Positions 22,440 to 32,974 of a stretch of 64,000 nt of DNA are shown here, one piece after another. This DNA comes from Hemileia vastatrix. Lineage: Eukaryota; Basidiomycota; Pucciniomycetes; Pucciniales; Zaghouaniaceae. The DNA lies in the NCBI GenBank assembly GCA_030280995.1, contig JASXTE010000017.1, positions 21,257,998 through 21,321,997 on the forward strand. Reading direction: 5' to 3'. A model generated the notes under the pieces. That model ran no database searches. It was not told the DNA's origin and saw only the letters and a program-made list of their open reading frames with translations. Within the stretch, counting starts at the first letter, position 1, and every line of letters starts with the position of its first letter. The translations under genes and the position numbers were made by a program.

Positions 22440-23160
22440 TCCTGATGGAAAACCTCCCAGAAAGTATTTTCAAATAAATAAAATAGTTTCTCAAATTGCT
22501 CCTCCTTCTAATTCTCCTTTTTCTTACTGCATCCTTAGTTTTTATAGAACTCTTTTGCAGATATCTTCTACTTCAACATCCTGAAAACACTTTCCTACAA
22601 ATGAAAAGATATTTAAATGCTTGTTAATTACATATGAATCTATTAAATCCCCTGTACATATTTGTATAGCTTCAGGATCTAGTGTTTTGAAAGAAACAAT
22701 TCCTCATTAATATTATGAAGCATCTCTCAATTACCTTGAATCATCAAAATTTCCAGGTCATAACTTTGCTTTGAATCTGGAATGGCACTCTCACTGGAAT
22801 CAGTGATTTGCTCAACTCATTATCAAACATTTGGAAAATGCTTTCAGAGTAATGGCTTTTAATTCATAAACTATTGATCCAAACACAATCTCCTTTGCTA
22901 ATCAAACAGGTGTTCTCTATTGGTGGTTACTTGGAAAAAAGAATATGCTCAGACTTGGACACTATTTTCCAGACCATTTTCAGTAAAGAAAAGCTCAAAA
23001 GTCTTGGTCAAGGTTATGTAAAAAAGTTGTTCTAACATCTTTCATATTTGTATCAGTTCTTTGCTGATAATATCTTGAAGCTCTCTTCTCATTGTACAAA
23101 CTTTCTCAAGGCCCTTCCTATATGTTCATGAGCAAAGTATTTGTTTATTAATTTCAGATG
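22440..23160 (+). pseudogene. Unknown cassette gene, left copy
   Basis: Stop- and frameshift-riddled copy of the gene described at 50300-51180. Conserved stretches visible in translation include GHNFALNLEWHSHWN and IDPNTISFANQTGVLYWW, then KKNMLRLGHYFPDHFQ. Conservation of protein-like blocks between two otherwise decayed copies says it once coded for a protein of at least ~250 residues. It converges on the helicase pseudogene. I do not recognise the family. Confidence 0.55.
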
Positions 23161-23596
23161 CTACTCTGACTCAGAAATGAATGAAGATGGGTAAATGAGT
23201 AAAGTATCACTATCATAGAGATCAGATGAATTGCCAATTCTAACCCAAAATATTGATCTTAACTCCCATGAAATAAATCAAAAATCAAAAAAATCATCAT
23301 TGCCTCTAAAAGATCATGTTTCAATACAAAGGATACATTCTGTATCATTACCACCTTCTAGGCTTCAACTGGAGTTTTTACCTTGATCTTTACCTATTGA
23401 CTGATATATTAATAATTTTTAGCTAGTGTCAACAATCAAGAAAAAAGAATGTTGAAAATTTACAACCCATTAAACATAAATAATCTTAATCAACTGATTT
23501 CTTCAACTTCTTCAAATCAATAAGATATTCATAAAGAACCATCTTTTTAAGCTAAAATTGTTTGCCTCCACTATTTGGTACACTGAGCCTTAAAAA

Positions 23597-25850
23597 TCAA
23601 ATTTTAAATAATTGGTTTTCATTTTTAATCATTGAAAATTTTTTTTTACATACATACTTAACTTCTCCTTTTTTTTTAATTTTGTATATACTGAATTCAA
23701 TACTCTTCCTCACATAATATTTAGTGACTTGGAACATGTTTTTTTGACCCATTTTAAAAAGCCAATCAATAGCTTGAGATTCTATTGATGTATTCCAGCT
23801 TGGCTCCTTCACAAATTCACAATAATAAAACATTCAATTAATAATTGTTCCTATTTGAATTTTATGTATTAAGTGAAAGTTATATGCTAAAATACCATTA
23901 TGTAAAAGTTTTGTGCACATTATAGCCCTGCTGACTTAATGGAGCCAAGAAGAACAAAGCAATTGATATTTTTTAAACCTATTTAGACTTTCATCTTGGG
24001 TTCTCTGGCTCAAATACCCCATAAACATTGTAAAGCCAATGTTATATGATTTTGGGGCTTTTGAAATCCTTTTGAAAATAATCATTCCATTAATTTTCCT
24101 TCACCATAAAGTGTTAAGTTAGTTACTTAGATTTCTAAATAGTCCAATTATTCTGAAAGGATTACTACTTTGGGCTCTTTTATCCCTCTTTGCCCTTTAA
24201 GAAACTCCATCACATGCTCAATGAGATGTAAAATCTTAGCCAAACCTTTCCATGTATACCCACCAGGCTGTTTATCTTTTCTAAATTCATACATTGGATG
24301 GTTGAAAAATAGTTGTAAAACCTTTAGTTGCCGTAGAATTTTACTATTATCCCAAGTTCATTTTTGATCACAATTTGGACCAAATCGCTTGTAAAATTCT
24401 TCTTGTAGTTTGTCCAGTCTTTTTTTCCAGTGTCTTCCAAAAATCACCAATATACCTTCTTCAACCTTTTTAGGGAGACTTAGTACAACATCCTTTGTTC
24501 TCTATAAGTAGACTACCTTCATAAGGTGGTTGATTGTTTTGACTGCCTGCAATGAACCAACTTTCAGTTTTGGTGTAATTTGTTCTCTCCAAAGAGACTA
24601 CTCATCCCATCCATCCAAGTGAAGAAAAGTGATTAAACTCTGCATATCTTCTGGTGAGTTTTGTATTGGTGTTCCTGTTAAACATAGTTTATGCTTGGAA
24701 AATAGACTAAAATATTCTGCGTCCTTTTGGATTGAGGATTTTTGATGTTTATAATAAGTTATTGTTTCTTGTTAAATCTCCTAACATCAATTATTGTGTC
24801 AAGATACATATATAACTTACTGTGCTTCATCCTGAACAATTTGACACTATATAATGTTACTTATCAGTAATAAATTTTTTTTCCATTTGCTTAGTTATTG
24901 TCAAAGGGATGACTTTTTCATAAGTGGTAAGTACAATTGCAATTTTCTGGAGCTTTTCTTCTCATAAATTATCACAAATCTGACCATGAAATACATGGTA
25001 TGGAAGAAATTGAGGGTTGAAATGAAGATTTATTTCATTTCCCCAGCTCAAGAGTTCAGATAATGGTCATATAATTAGTGTGGAAAAACTTAGTTTTTTA
25101 CCAAAAAGCTCCAATCTTTGTTGAAATTTTATTGCTTGCTCTTGTGTTTCACTTATCAGAGCAAGTGTCAATAGCATTTTTCCTAAACCCATGTCATCTG
25201 CAAGTATTGACCCATATCCACCAAAGTGTTGTTCAATATATTCACACTTTTGTTTTTGAGGACAGTAAACACTGTGAAGCCATTTAATATTGTCATTCTC
25301 CCAAAGCTTATCCAGTTTATTTTTCATAAATTTTTTTGTTTTCAATCATAAAGTTTACTGCTTGAAGTTGATGTGTTTTTAATGCAATTTCTATTTCTAG
25401 TATTATATTTTGGGTTATTGAATTTCAAATTATCCTAAATGAGTCAGTTTCTGACCAATAAGAAGCAACATTGTAAAATGTTTGGCTGTTGTAATCTACA
25501 ATTGGAAGTATTCTTATTCCAGAAAGAGAAAATACTTGTTTTTTCATTAAGATGCCTTTCAATTACAAATAAATTGAACCACAGCTGCAATGATTTATTT
25601 TACTACTTGATTATGAAGCTCTGTAAATAGGCTTTGTGCCTCAACTGCACCAAAGATTTTAAGTTCAACCAATACAAACAGTTGCCAATGTCTCCAAGAA
25701 GCGGTCCAGTATTTTCACTTTTCTTTTCCAAAAGATCCCCAATAATTTGAAGAATTTTTGTGTCTAATATAGAAAGAATATGAACTCTTTTTCTACCTTG
25801 CTGAAGTATTGCCTTTTCCATTTGGTTTTTTTGATAATTTAAATATCATA
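23597..25850 (-). pseudogene. SNF2-family helicase pseudogene, left copy
   Basis: Read on the minus strand: an N-terminal block (25603-25821), then helicase motif I and its surroundings at 25067-25345 (HFGGYGSILADDMGLGK, with the Walker A lysine intact), further helicase blocks with stops at 24000-25000, and the motif VI region at about 23700-23830 (NTSIESQAIDWLFKMGQ). Motif order and the DxGLGK form of motif I are those of SWI2/SNF2 ATPases, closest in feel to the Rad5/Rad16 group. Several stops and frameshifts make it non-functional, unless some breaks are introns. Confidence 0.75.
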
Positions 25851-26283
25851 TATGATGGTGTTGGTTCAAACAAAACCATAAATTGCCAACACATTTCAAG
25901 GAACTCATTTGGTGGAGATATGAGAAGGAGTAAAAATGAATATAAATGGTTTAGAATTTTCACAATCCAATTAATGAATATTTATAGATACTACATGAAT
26001 ATGCACATCATTTTTTCCAGCAGCCCTGTGACTCAATCAAAATGATTGGTAAAATTTATTTGATATCACAATAATTTTTGTCACAATTTTGAATTCATTT
26101 TATTGCTACCTTGAATAGGTTGTTAACTGAACCCATACCATAACTCAAAATATTAATAAATATATTTCTCAAAGTCCAAAAATATATGTACATAAAAAAT
26201 CTTTTAGTTAAAATAAGGTCCAATGATTTTTCTACAAGGAACCAATGTATATTATAAGAGTAGTAAAAATTTCACATGAAATA

Positions 26284-26532
26284 CACTACGCAATATAGGG
26301 GGTGGACTTGCTAGCAAGTCCCCAACCTGAACTCAGACTGAACTCAGATGGAACTCAGACTGAACTCATACTGAACTCTACTTGAAGACCCACAAAAACT
26401 GTTATTCTGAGTGGTGTTCATCCCTGATTGTATGGTTCCTTTGTCAATAGCTCAATGTGTGTTCAATCTGTGGTGAATTTGAGTCCAAGGTTGCGGACTT
26501 GCTAACAAGTCCGCCCCCCGTATTGCGCAGTG
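26284..26532 (-). mobile_element. CACTA-type MITE, copy 3
   Basis: A 249-base copy with target duplication ATA (26281-26283, 26533-26535). It lies inside the left cassette arm close to the loop; the right arm has the matching uninterrupted sequence (AAAGTGTAATTTCACGTGAA, about 26965-26985), which confirms the insertion. Orientation as copy 2. Confidence 0.9.
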
Positions 26533-26636
26533 ATAACACTTTGTGTAAAAATCTTTCTTAGATTTTTTTTATAAGATATTATATATCAAAAATGTGTTGA
26601 TTAAAAAAAATGGAGATTTTAAGAGATCCCAAGACT

Positions 26637-26865
26637 TAGTAAAAGTTGAATGATTTTTTTAAGATGATTAGGCAAAATTGATAGCCATTCTTTTAGGCAG
26701 AATTATAATGTTTAGCTTTAAAATATAGGAGACTGATAATGTAGGCTTTTTAGTATTATTTGGCTTCTCTCATTTTAAGGATATAATCATTTTTTCAAAT
26801 TGATAATACATAATGAGTGGCTTGGTTATTCAAGATTATTTTTGGGATTTTCAGAAGTCTTGAGA
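26637..26865. other. Loop between cassette arms
   Basis: About 229 bases of unique AT-rich sequence between the inverted arms. 26541-26636 and 26866-26970 are the innermost paired segments (AAAAATGTGTTGATTAAAAA with its complement). Confidence 0.75.
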
Positions 26866-28476
26866 TCTCTTAAAACCTACCATTTTTTTAATCAACACAT
26901 TTTTGTCATATATTATCTGACAAAACAAAAAATGTAAGAAAGATATCTAAAAATTTTACTCAAAGTGTAATTTCACGTGAAATTTTCACTACTCTTATAA
27001 CATACATTGGTTCCTTGTGCAAAAATAATTTAACTTCTTTTTAACTAAAAGAATCTGTATGTACATAATTTTTTGGACCTTAAAGAAGATACTTATCAAT
27101 ATTTTGAGTTATGGTATGGGTTCAGTGAAAACCTATTCAAGGTAACCATAAATTGACTTCAAAATTCTGACAAAAATTATTGTGTTATTATATACATTTT
27201 ACCGATCAATTCCATGCAGTCACTGGGCTCCTGGCAAAAATGACATGCATATTCATGAAATATGTCTAAATATTGATTAATTGGATTGTGCAATTTCTAA
27301 ACCATTTATATTCATTTTTACTCCTTCCCATATCTCTACAAAATGAGTTCCTTGAAATTTCTTGGTCAATTTATGGTTTCATTTGAACCAACACAATCAT
27401 ATATGATATTAAAATTATCAAAAAATTAAAACGGAAAAGGCAATACTTCAGTGAGGTAGAAAAAGAGATCATATTTTTTTCTATTTTAGACACAAAGACT
27501 CTTAAAATTATTGGAGATCTTTAGGAAAAGCAAAGTGAAAAAATTGGACCGCTTCTTGGAGAAATTGAAAATTTTTCTCATTGGTTGAACTTTGAATCTG
27601 TGATGCTGATGCAGCTTAAAGCCTATTTTCAGAGCTACATTGTCAAACAGCAAAATGAAACATTGCAGCTGTGGTGCACTTTATTTGGAATCAAAAGGTA
27701 TCTTAATTAAATAAAACAAAAAATTTATCTTACTGGAATAAGTATACTTGAAATCAATGATTATGACAGCAAAATTTTTTACAATATTTCTTCTTATCAA
27801 TAAGAAATTGACTCATTTAGGATTGGAAGAAATTTGATAACTCAAAATCAAATACTAGGAATAAAAATGGCATTAAAAATGCACCAACTTCAAGCAGTAA
27901 ACTTTATGATTGAAAACAAAAAATTTATGAAAGATAAACTGGATAAGCTTTGGGAGCATGATAACAATAAATGGATTCACAGTGTGTACCATCCTGTCAC
28001 CAAAAACCTATGCACAAGGTCAAGGGTGTTCCTGAAAGTGAGATGAAGGGAGAGGTTTAAAAACTTCTTCGAAGCACAGAGGAAATGTTCAAGGAAGTGA
28101 TTCAAAGGTGAGTTGAAGGAAGAGCTACTTCTTCAAGATAGTTTCAATAAGAATCTCAATATAATTTAAGATAATATTAATATTCTTAGGATCTCACAAA
28201 GGGTTGTAAACTAAACAATCAAAGATTTAACTTTTAGAAATGATTACTGAGAAAATAAGGAAATTTACAATACTAATGATTTAACTTGAAGCTTTACCAC
28301 TATTAACTATAGATATGTTTTATAATTTAATTCAAAAGAAATGTCTAACCAAAATTCAACCCCTTTTATATCCATTATTCCTCCTTGCATTGATCTCATA
28401 CCCATCCATCATTTGGCACACCACAGACCTCCAAAAATACACCTGTTACACCTGGACCCTCCTCCCTAACATCCGT

Positions 28477-29585
28477 TGTGGTAGCCTGAAGTTTAGTACG
28501 GCACCTAAATATGTAAATGGAGTTATTACGGCGTGCAAGTTTGGTGTTATTATCTTTTATAAAAGGGTTTTATTTAATTTATTGGAGTTTAAAATATGAA
28601 GAAATTGGTCACGAGCAAATGCCTACACAAATACAATTTATTTTACAGAGAAAACTTATTTTTACGGTCTGAAAAATTTATAAGTATCAAGTCAAGTCAC
28701 TCAAGAACCTTGGGAAATTTTCCCAGAATTTTTACTATTTTTCTTATATTTTTAAATGAATTTTAAAGTTTTATAGAAATATTTACGTTTTCAAAAATTA
28801 CTTAACTTTGATAAATTTTCACGGGGTAATTAGAGCTGCGCAGACTACGAAAATTAGTTTGGTATGTAAATGGAAAGTAGCTCTATTATGTGTAATTTTT
28901 CTAGATATTTTATTATAGTTTTAAGGTTCTAATTGAGTCCGGAAGTCCGGACGGACTCCGTACGGACTCCGTTCCTGCTCCGTACGGGCTCCCGATTGAC
29001 TCTGGAAGAGCTCAGGAGGGGAAAGCTTAGGCACGTGACTAGGAATACTTAAGCGCTTCTCAAACTCGAAATTGAGAAGGGGGGATACATCATACAGCTT
29101 AATCATTAACCACCACGGTCTCATTTTTTATTACTCAACAAATTAAATAAGTTATAATACCCTTATAACATTTATTATTTATACATAACATTTTAGAAAT
29201 ACAATTCAACAATTTAAATCACACTTCATATAGGGTATCTTTAGAAAGGTCTTCATCTCTGGGACTTGATTATTGCTGTCTCATAAAAATTCAAAATATT
29301 ATAAAAACATAAAAGTCAATCTTTTCAGATCTTTCACTGGTACACCTTAATTGTTGTTATCAGTATTTCTTTCTCAACAGCCACTTTCTTTTAATCTCAA
29401 TAAGCGTTAAATATTTTAGAGTTTCATTATTTTCATCAATCAGATCCAAGTAGATTGATTAGCTTAGTGATTTAGAATTCCCATTTTGTTATTTTTATTG
29501 GAAGGACGGGGTTTTCAGCTAAATCCACATATCTCCTCCGGATTCTGCTTACAGCAAGGCGACTGTAAGAGTTTACCTTACCATA
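28477..29585 (+). repeat. Gypsy-1 5' LTR
   Basis: 1109 bases. I count five differences from the 3' LTR in the first ~145 bases. About 28936-29015 holds a GC-rich minisatellite of 11-base units (GTACGGACTCC and variants) that has fewer units here than in the 3' LTR, explaining most of the length difference. Confidence 0.93.
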
Positions 29586-29587
29586 GT

Positions 29588-29609
29588 TGGCGCCCAACAT
29601 GGGGTTCGA
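29588..29609 (+). other. Gypsy-1 primer binding site
   Basis: TGGCGCCCAACATGGGG begins two bases after the LTR end. It matches, with one difference, the site complementary to the 3' end of tRNA-Lys used by many retroelements (the CAACGTGGGG form). The match runs on through GGTTCGA, the T-loop region. Assignment to tRNA-Lys is from knowledge of other elements. Confidence 0.75.
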
Positions 29610-29655
29610 TTTCTCTAGCTTTCTTTAAAGACTTACTTGGATCAAGAACGTTATT

Positions 29656-29720
29656 AGCCTGCAAGAGGCTTATTTTCTGGAACTCTAATTGGATTTTTGT
29701 TATTGGCCTGCAAGAGGCTT
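29656..29720 (+). repeat. Two leader hairpins in Gypsy-1
   Basis: AGCCTGCAAGAGGCT at 29656-29670 and GGCCTGCAAGAGGCTT at 29705-29720 can each form a short stem. Their loop-side sequence GCAAGAGG recalls the CCAGCAAGAGG hairpins further down the element. Confidence 0.6.
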
Positions 29721-29761
29721 GTTATTTTATCGATTGTTAACGCTTCTCATTACATATTGGG

Positions 29762-31605
29762 ATGTCTTCTTCTGCTGTTGCTTCTGGATCTTCTAACCCT
29801 CTTACTCCCTCAGTTAGAATTGTTTCATGGGATGGCCCAAATTTTGATGGGGAGGAGGTTAAATGGTTCATTAGCAGGTATGAAGCTGCTGCTTCTGTTG
29901 ATGGTGCTTCTCATGTGGATATGGTGAAGCAAGTTAGGTTTTTTTTGCTGATAGGGAGGTGGAAAAAGAGGTTATTGCTATGCAGGCATTTAAGGACAAG
30001 GATTGGGTTAAGCTTTCTAAAGCTATGGTTGATAGATGGGGTGTTAGGTTTACTATGATGGACCTCAATAAAATTGTTGGAGACTGGCAAGCAAAAGGTG
30101 GTGTTTCTTCTATGGCTGACTTCAAAAAGCTCTGTGTTCAGTTTGATGAAGTGGTGGAATATCTCATACTGGTGGACAAGTTAGTGCATGAGAACCAAGC
30201 AAAAGATTTGTTTTGGACAGCATGTAGCAGGGATATTCGTATGGACGTCTTGAAGGATCTTTCAAGAAAAGATTTGATGAAGGAACTGCCTAATGGTGAG
30301 CAGAAACTGCCGGCTCTGGAGGTTATCAAAGAGAAAATTCAGGCCCATCTAAAGTTATTAGCGTTGGAAAAATATCAAGAGTCTTGCACTCAATACGTTA
30401 GCAAGGTTAGCGAGGTTTTGGCCAAAAACAACGATATTATGGTCAAATCCCAGGAGGCCAAGAAGGCACAAATGGGATTACCTGCTGCTAAAGTGGAGGG
30501 CAATGTAGATAATAAGATGGTCGATCACTTGGCTGATTTAACAAAACAATTAAAAATATTTGTTCAAGAGACTCAGAAGGCCAACAAGGCCCCAATCGCT
30601 TCTTTGTCGACGTCGACTTCTTATCAGTCTAGAGGTTATGAACGTCAAAATTATAATGGCAATAACAACGGTAACCGCTTCCCAGGCAATGGGAGAAATG
30701 GTGGGAATGGTGGTAATGGATATAGAGGTGGCTATGATGAGCCAAAGGTGTGCTCCTATTGTAATAGGAGGGGTCATAGAGTAACAGTTTGTTTTGCTCT
30801 TGATAAGGATATGGATGCTGGGCGAGTTTTATTTGATGGTAAAGTTTATAAACTTCCTGATGGTTTGTTCATCAAGCCCAGTGATGGACAGTCTTCTTCT
30901 GATTTGGTCAGAAGAAGTTTAACGGCTGAAAGGAGAGCCAGATTTAAAGAGGTGACGGATGAAGATGTTAATGCCAAGAGTGGCAAAAATGGTAATGGTA
31001 ATGGTGGTAAAGCTGACAAGGGCAAGGAGAAAGAGGTCAGTAAAGCCACATTTTCTACTTCTTTTGGTGGTTTAAAGCTGGCGACGGTTGCCCAGGTGGA
31101 GGGTAGCTGTATGGCTGGCAAATACAATGTTAATGCTGCTAGAAGAGTAGCTGCTACTAAGGCGAAAAGTAGCATTCAGAGCCAATTGAGGGCTAATCCT
31201 GGCAAGGCCAATAACAAAGTGAACCCTTACTCTAAGGACAAGAATTCTAGTGCTCAAACTGCCGCCAACAAATTGAACCCTTACTCTAAGGACGAATTAT
31301 ATAAAATGCAGAAGGGGATTGCTGATATGCCGCCCCCTAGTTATGGCAAGTTTGATTTAAATGGTGAGCCTATGCCAGAGGATGATTCGGATTCTGAGGA
31401 GGACGTACCGTTGGCGTCTCTACCCAGACCAAGTTTTAGCGGTCCCATCCCAATGGAGGGTGTAAGAAGGACTAGCGATGGATCAGGATTAGTGCAAGAA
31501 GCTGGTGACGGAGTTAGGGTTATAGAAAGTGAAGATGTTATAATGGGGGGTGAAGATGGCTCGGTTGGACCTCAAGAGGTACCCAGGGCCAAGGTTGTTA
31601 AATAA
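29762..31605 (+). pseudogene. gag: Gypsy-1 Gag
   Basis: Starts at ATG 29762 and ends TAA 31603-31605. The first ~60 codons are in one frame and the rest in another; the shift falls in a run of eight T at 29939-29946. This may be a mutation, a sequencing error in a homopolymer, or a slippery site. Reading on, the protein has a helical capsid-like half, a Gly/Asn-rich stretch, then a CCHC zinc knuckle CSYCNRRGHRVTVC (30751-30792), which binds genomic RNA. The tail carries a duplicated NPYSKD segment and an acidic run. Beyond the TAA the same frame stays open into the protease, so the stop may be suppressed or be a recent mutation. Confidence 0.88.
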
Positions 31606-32370
31606 AAGGTCCAGTATGAGCGGCCAGTAGTTTCTGGTCAAGCTAATGTGATGGACGCAGTTTTGAATAGGGTGAATCAACTTCAGATTCCCTTATCTTT
31701 GGGGGAGTTATTTACGATTAGTCCGGCGCTTGCTGAAAAGCAAAAGAAGCATTTGACGAGGCGTCGGGTTTCCACTGGAGAGGTGGAATATATTTGTGAA
31801 AATGCTGAAAAGTTTGAGGAAGATGTAGATACACATTTTTCCACTCCCCTGGGTTACCTGGTGGTAACTCTTAACGGTAAAGAAGTAAAGGCCTTGGTCG
31901 ATTCAGGGTCTCAAATTAATTTAATTTCATTGGAGCAAGCAACGAGTATAGGCTTGCCAATTAAAAGTGGAACTGGGGGAAACCTCAGAGGTATTGGAGG
32001 GCATGCAACAGAGCTGATGGGTACAGCTGAGCATGTCAGGTTAGGCATTGGTGGATCTGTTGGTAAGGTTCACTTTTATGTGGCCAGAGGAGCAGTCAAA
32101 ACTGTTCTTGGGGGTCCTTTTTTGATGGATTTTGAGGCCAGGATAGGGTATCAAGCTGGCATGGGGATTAGTTTGGAGATCACTGGTGAAGATATGCGGA
32201 GGTTACATATGCGGTTAGCGCCTCCTGGAGATGAAGGTTGGGAAAGACGGCCAGGGATTACTACTCTGTGCCAGTGTTGTGTTTGCACCAAGAAGCGGCA
32301 TATAAAACTGACGGCTTCTGGTGAATTATGTTTGTTGGAAAAGGATGGATGCCCTCATTTTTTGGGGTAG
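31606..32370 (+). CDS. Gypsy-1 protease
   Basis: In frame with Gag downstream of its TAA; an internal ATG lies at 31648. The retropepsin core is clear: active site ALVDSGSQINLIS (DSG form of D[ST]G), followed by a hydrophobic-GGPFL block (VLGGPFLMDFEA) that resembles the second conserved retropepsin motif. It cleaves the Gag-Pol polyprotein in the virus-like particle. A C-terminal Cys-rich segment (TLCQCCVCTKKRH) precedes the TAG at 32368. Pol resumes in another frame beyond a repeat-rich gap. Confidence 0.82.
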   Translation, partial: KVQYERPVVSGQANVMDAVLNRVNQLQIPLSLGELFTISPALAEKQKKHLTRRRVSTGEVEYICENAEKFEEDVDTHFSTPLGYLVVTLNGKEVKALVDSGSQINLISLEQATSIGLPIKSGTGGNLRGIGGHATELMGTAEHVRLGIGGSVGKVHFYVARGAVKTVLGGPFLMDFEARIGYQAGMGISLEITGEDMRRLHMRLAPPGDEGWERRPGITTLCQCCVCTKKRHIKLTASGELCLLEKDGCPHFLG

Positions 32371-32625
32371 CAGGGGCTGATCACTCTAATGTTGTAATCT
32401 CTCCTCAGGATGAGATCCCGGATTGCAATAGGTCAGCTCACTTGGAGATAATTCAAGTGGATTCTCAATTATTTTCTGTTAATATTACTTTGGAGTGCAA
32501 ATACGTTATGGACTTTACTATATGTTTATTGGATTTACCCTGTTTTTCTATTAAATTTAAAAATGGTAAAAAAGCAAAATGGGCCAAATTAGGTTGGATA
32601 AAAATTGGAAGGGTATGTTTGATTA

Positions 32626-32947
32626 CCTCCAGCAAGAGGTTAAACTGCAATTATCTCCTTCTATCACAGACCTCCAGCAAGAGGGTAAACTGTGAAAATC
32701 TTATCAAAATCCAATAAAAAATCTCAGTATAATTAAAACACAAAAAAATAATTTTTGTGAAAATTCTATTATGGACCTCCAGCAAGAGGTTAAACTGCAA
32801 TTATCTCCTTCTATTACGGACCTCCAGCAAGAGGGTAAACTGCAAATATCACATCAAAATCCGATAAAAAATCTCAGTATAATCTAAACACAAAAAAATA
32901 ATTTTTGTGAAAATTCAATTCCGGTCCTCCAGCAAGAGGTTAAACTG
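32626..32947 (+). repeat. 150-base tandem repeat with hairpin motif
   Basis: The hairpin motif CCTCCAGCAAGAGGTTAAAC occurs at 32626, 32671, 32776, 32821 and 32926. Spacing between equivalent copies is exactly 150 bases, so 32626-32775 and 32776-32925 are a tandem duplication with a partial third unit. In the downstream pol frame the motif reads LQQEVKL. Since 150 is divisible by 3, duplication would keep the frame, though stops have since arisen. Confidence 0.85.
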
Positions 32948-32974
32948 CCAACTTTCTTTACGGGTGATTTACTG

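Larger units (their letters stand above)
22027..26636 (-). repeat. Left arm of the cassette inverted duplication
   Basis: Colinear reverse complement of 26866-51500 once the chromovirus (27995-48267) and the MITE at 26284 are removed. Homology starts at GACAAAGAATAGTATTCA (about 22027) against TGAATACTATTCTTTGTC (about 51500). The arm holds the minus-strand helicase pseudogene and the plus-strand unknown pseudogene. The two arms meet across a 229-base loop. Confidence 0.85.

Noticed and set aside
29934..31257. Several minus-strand ORFs under Gypsy-1 gag
   Set aside because: Shadows of gag without domains or promoters.
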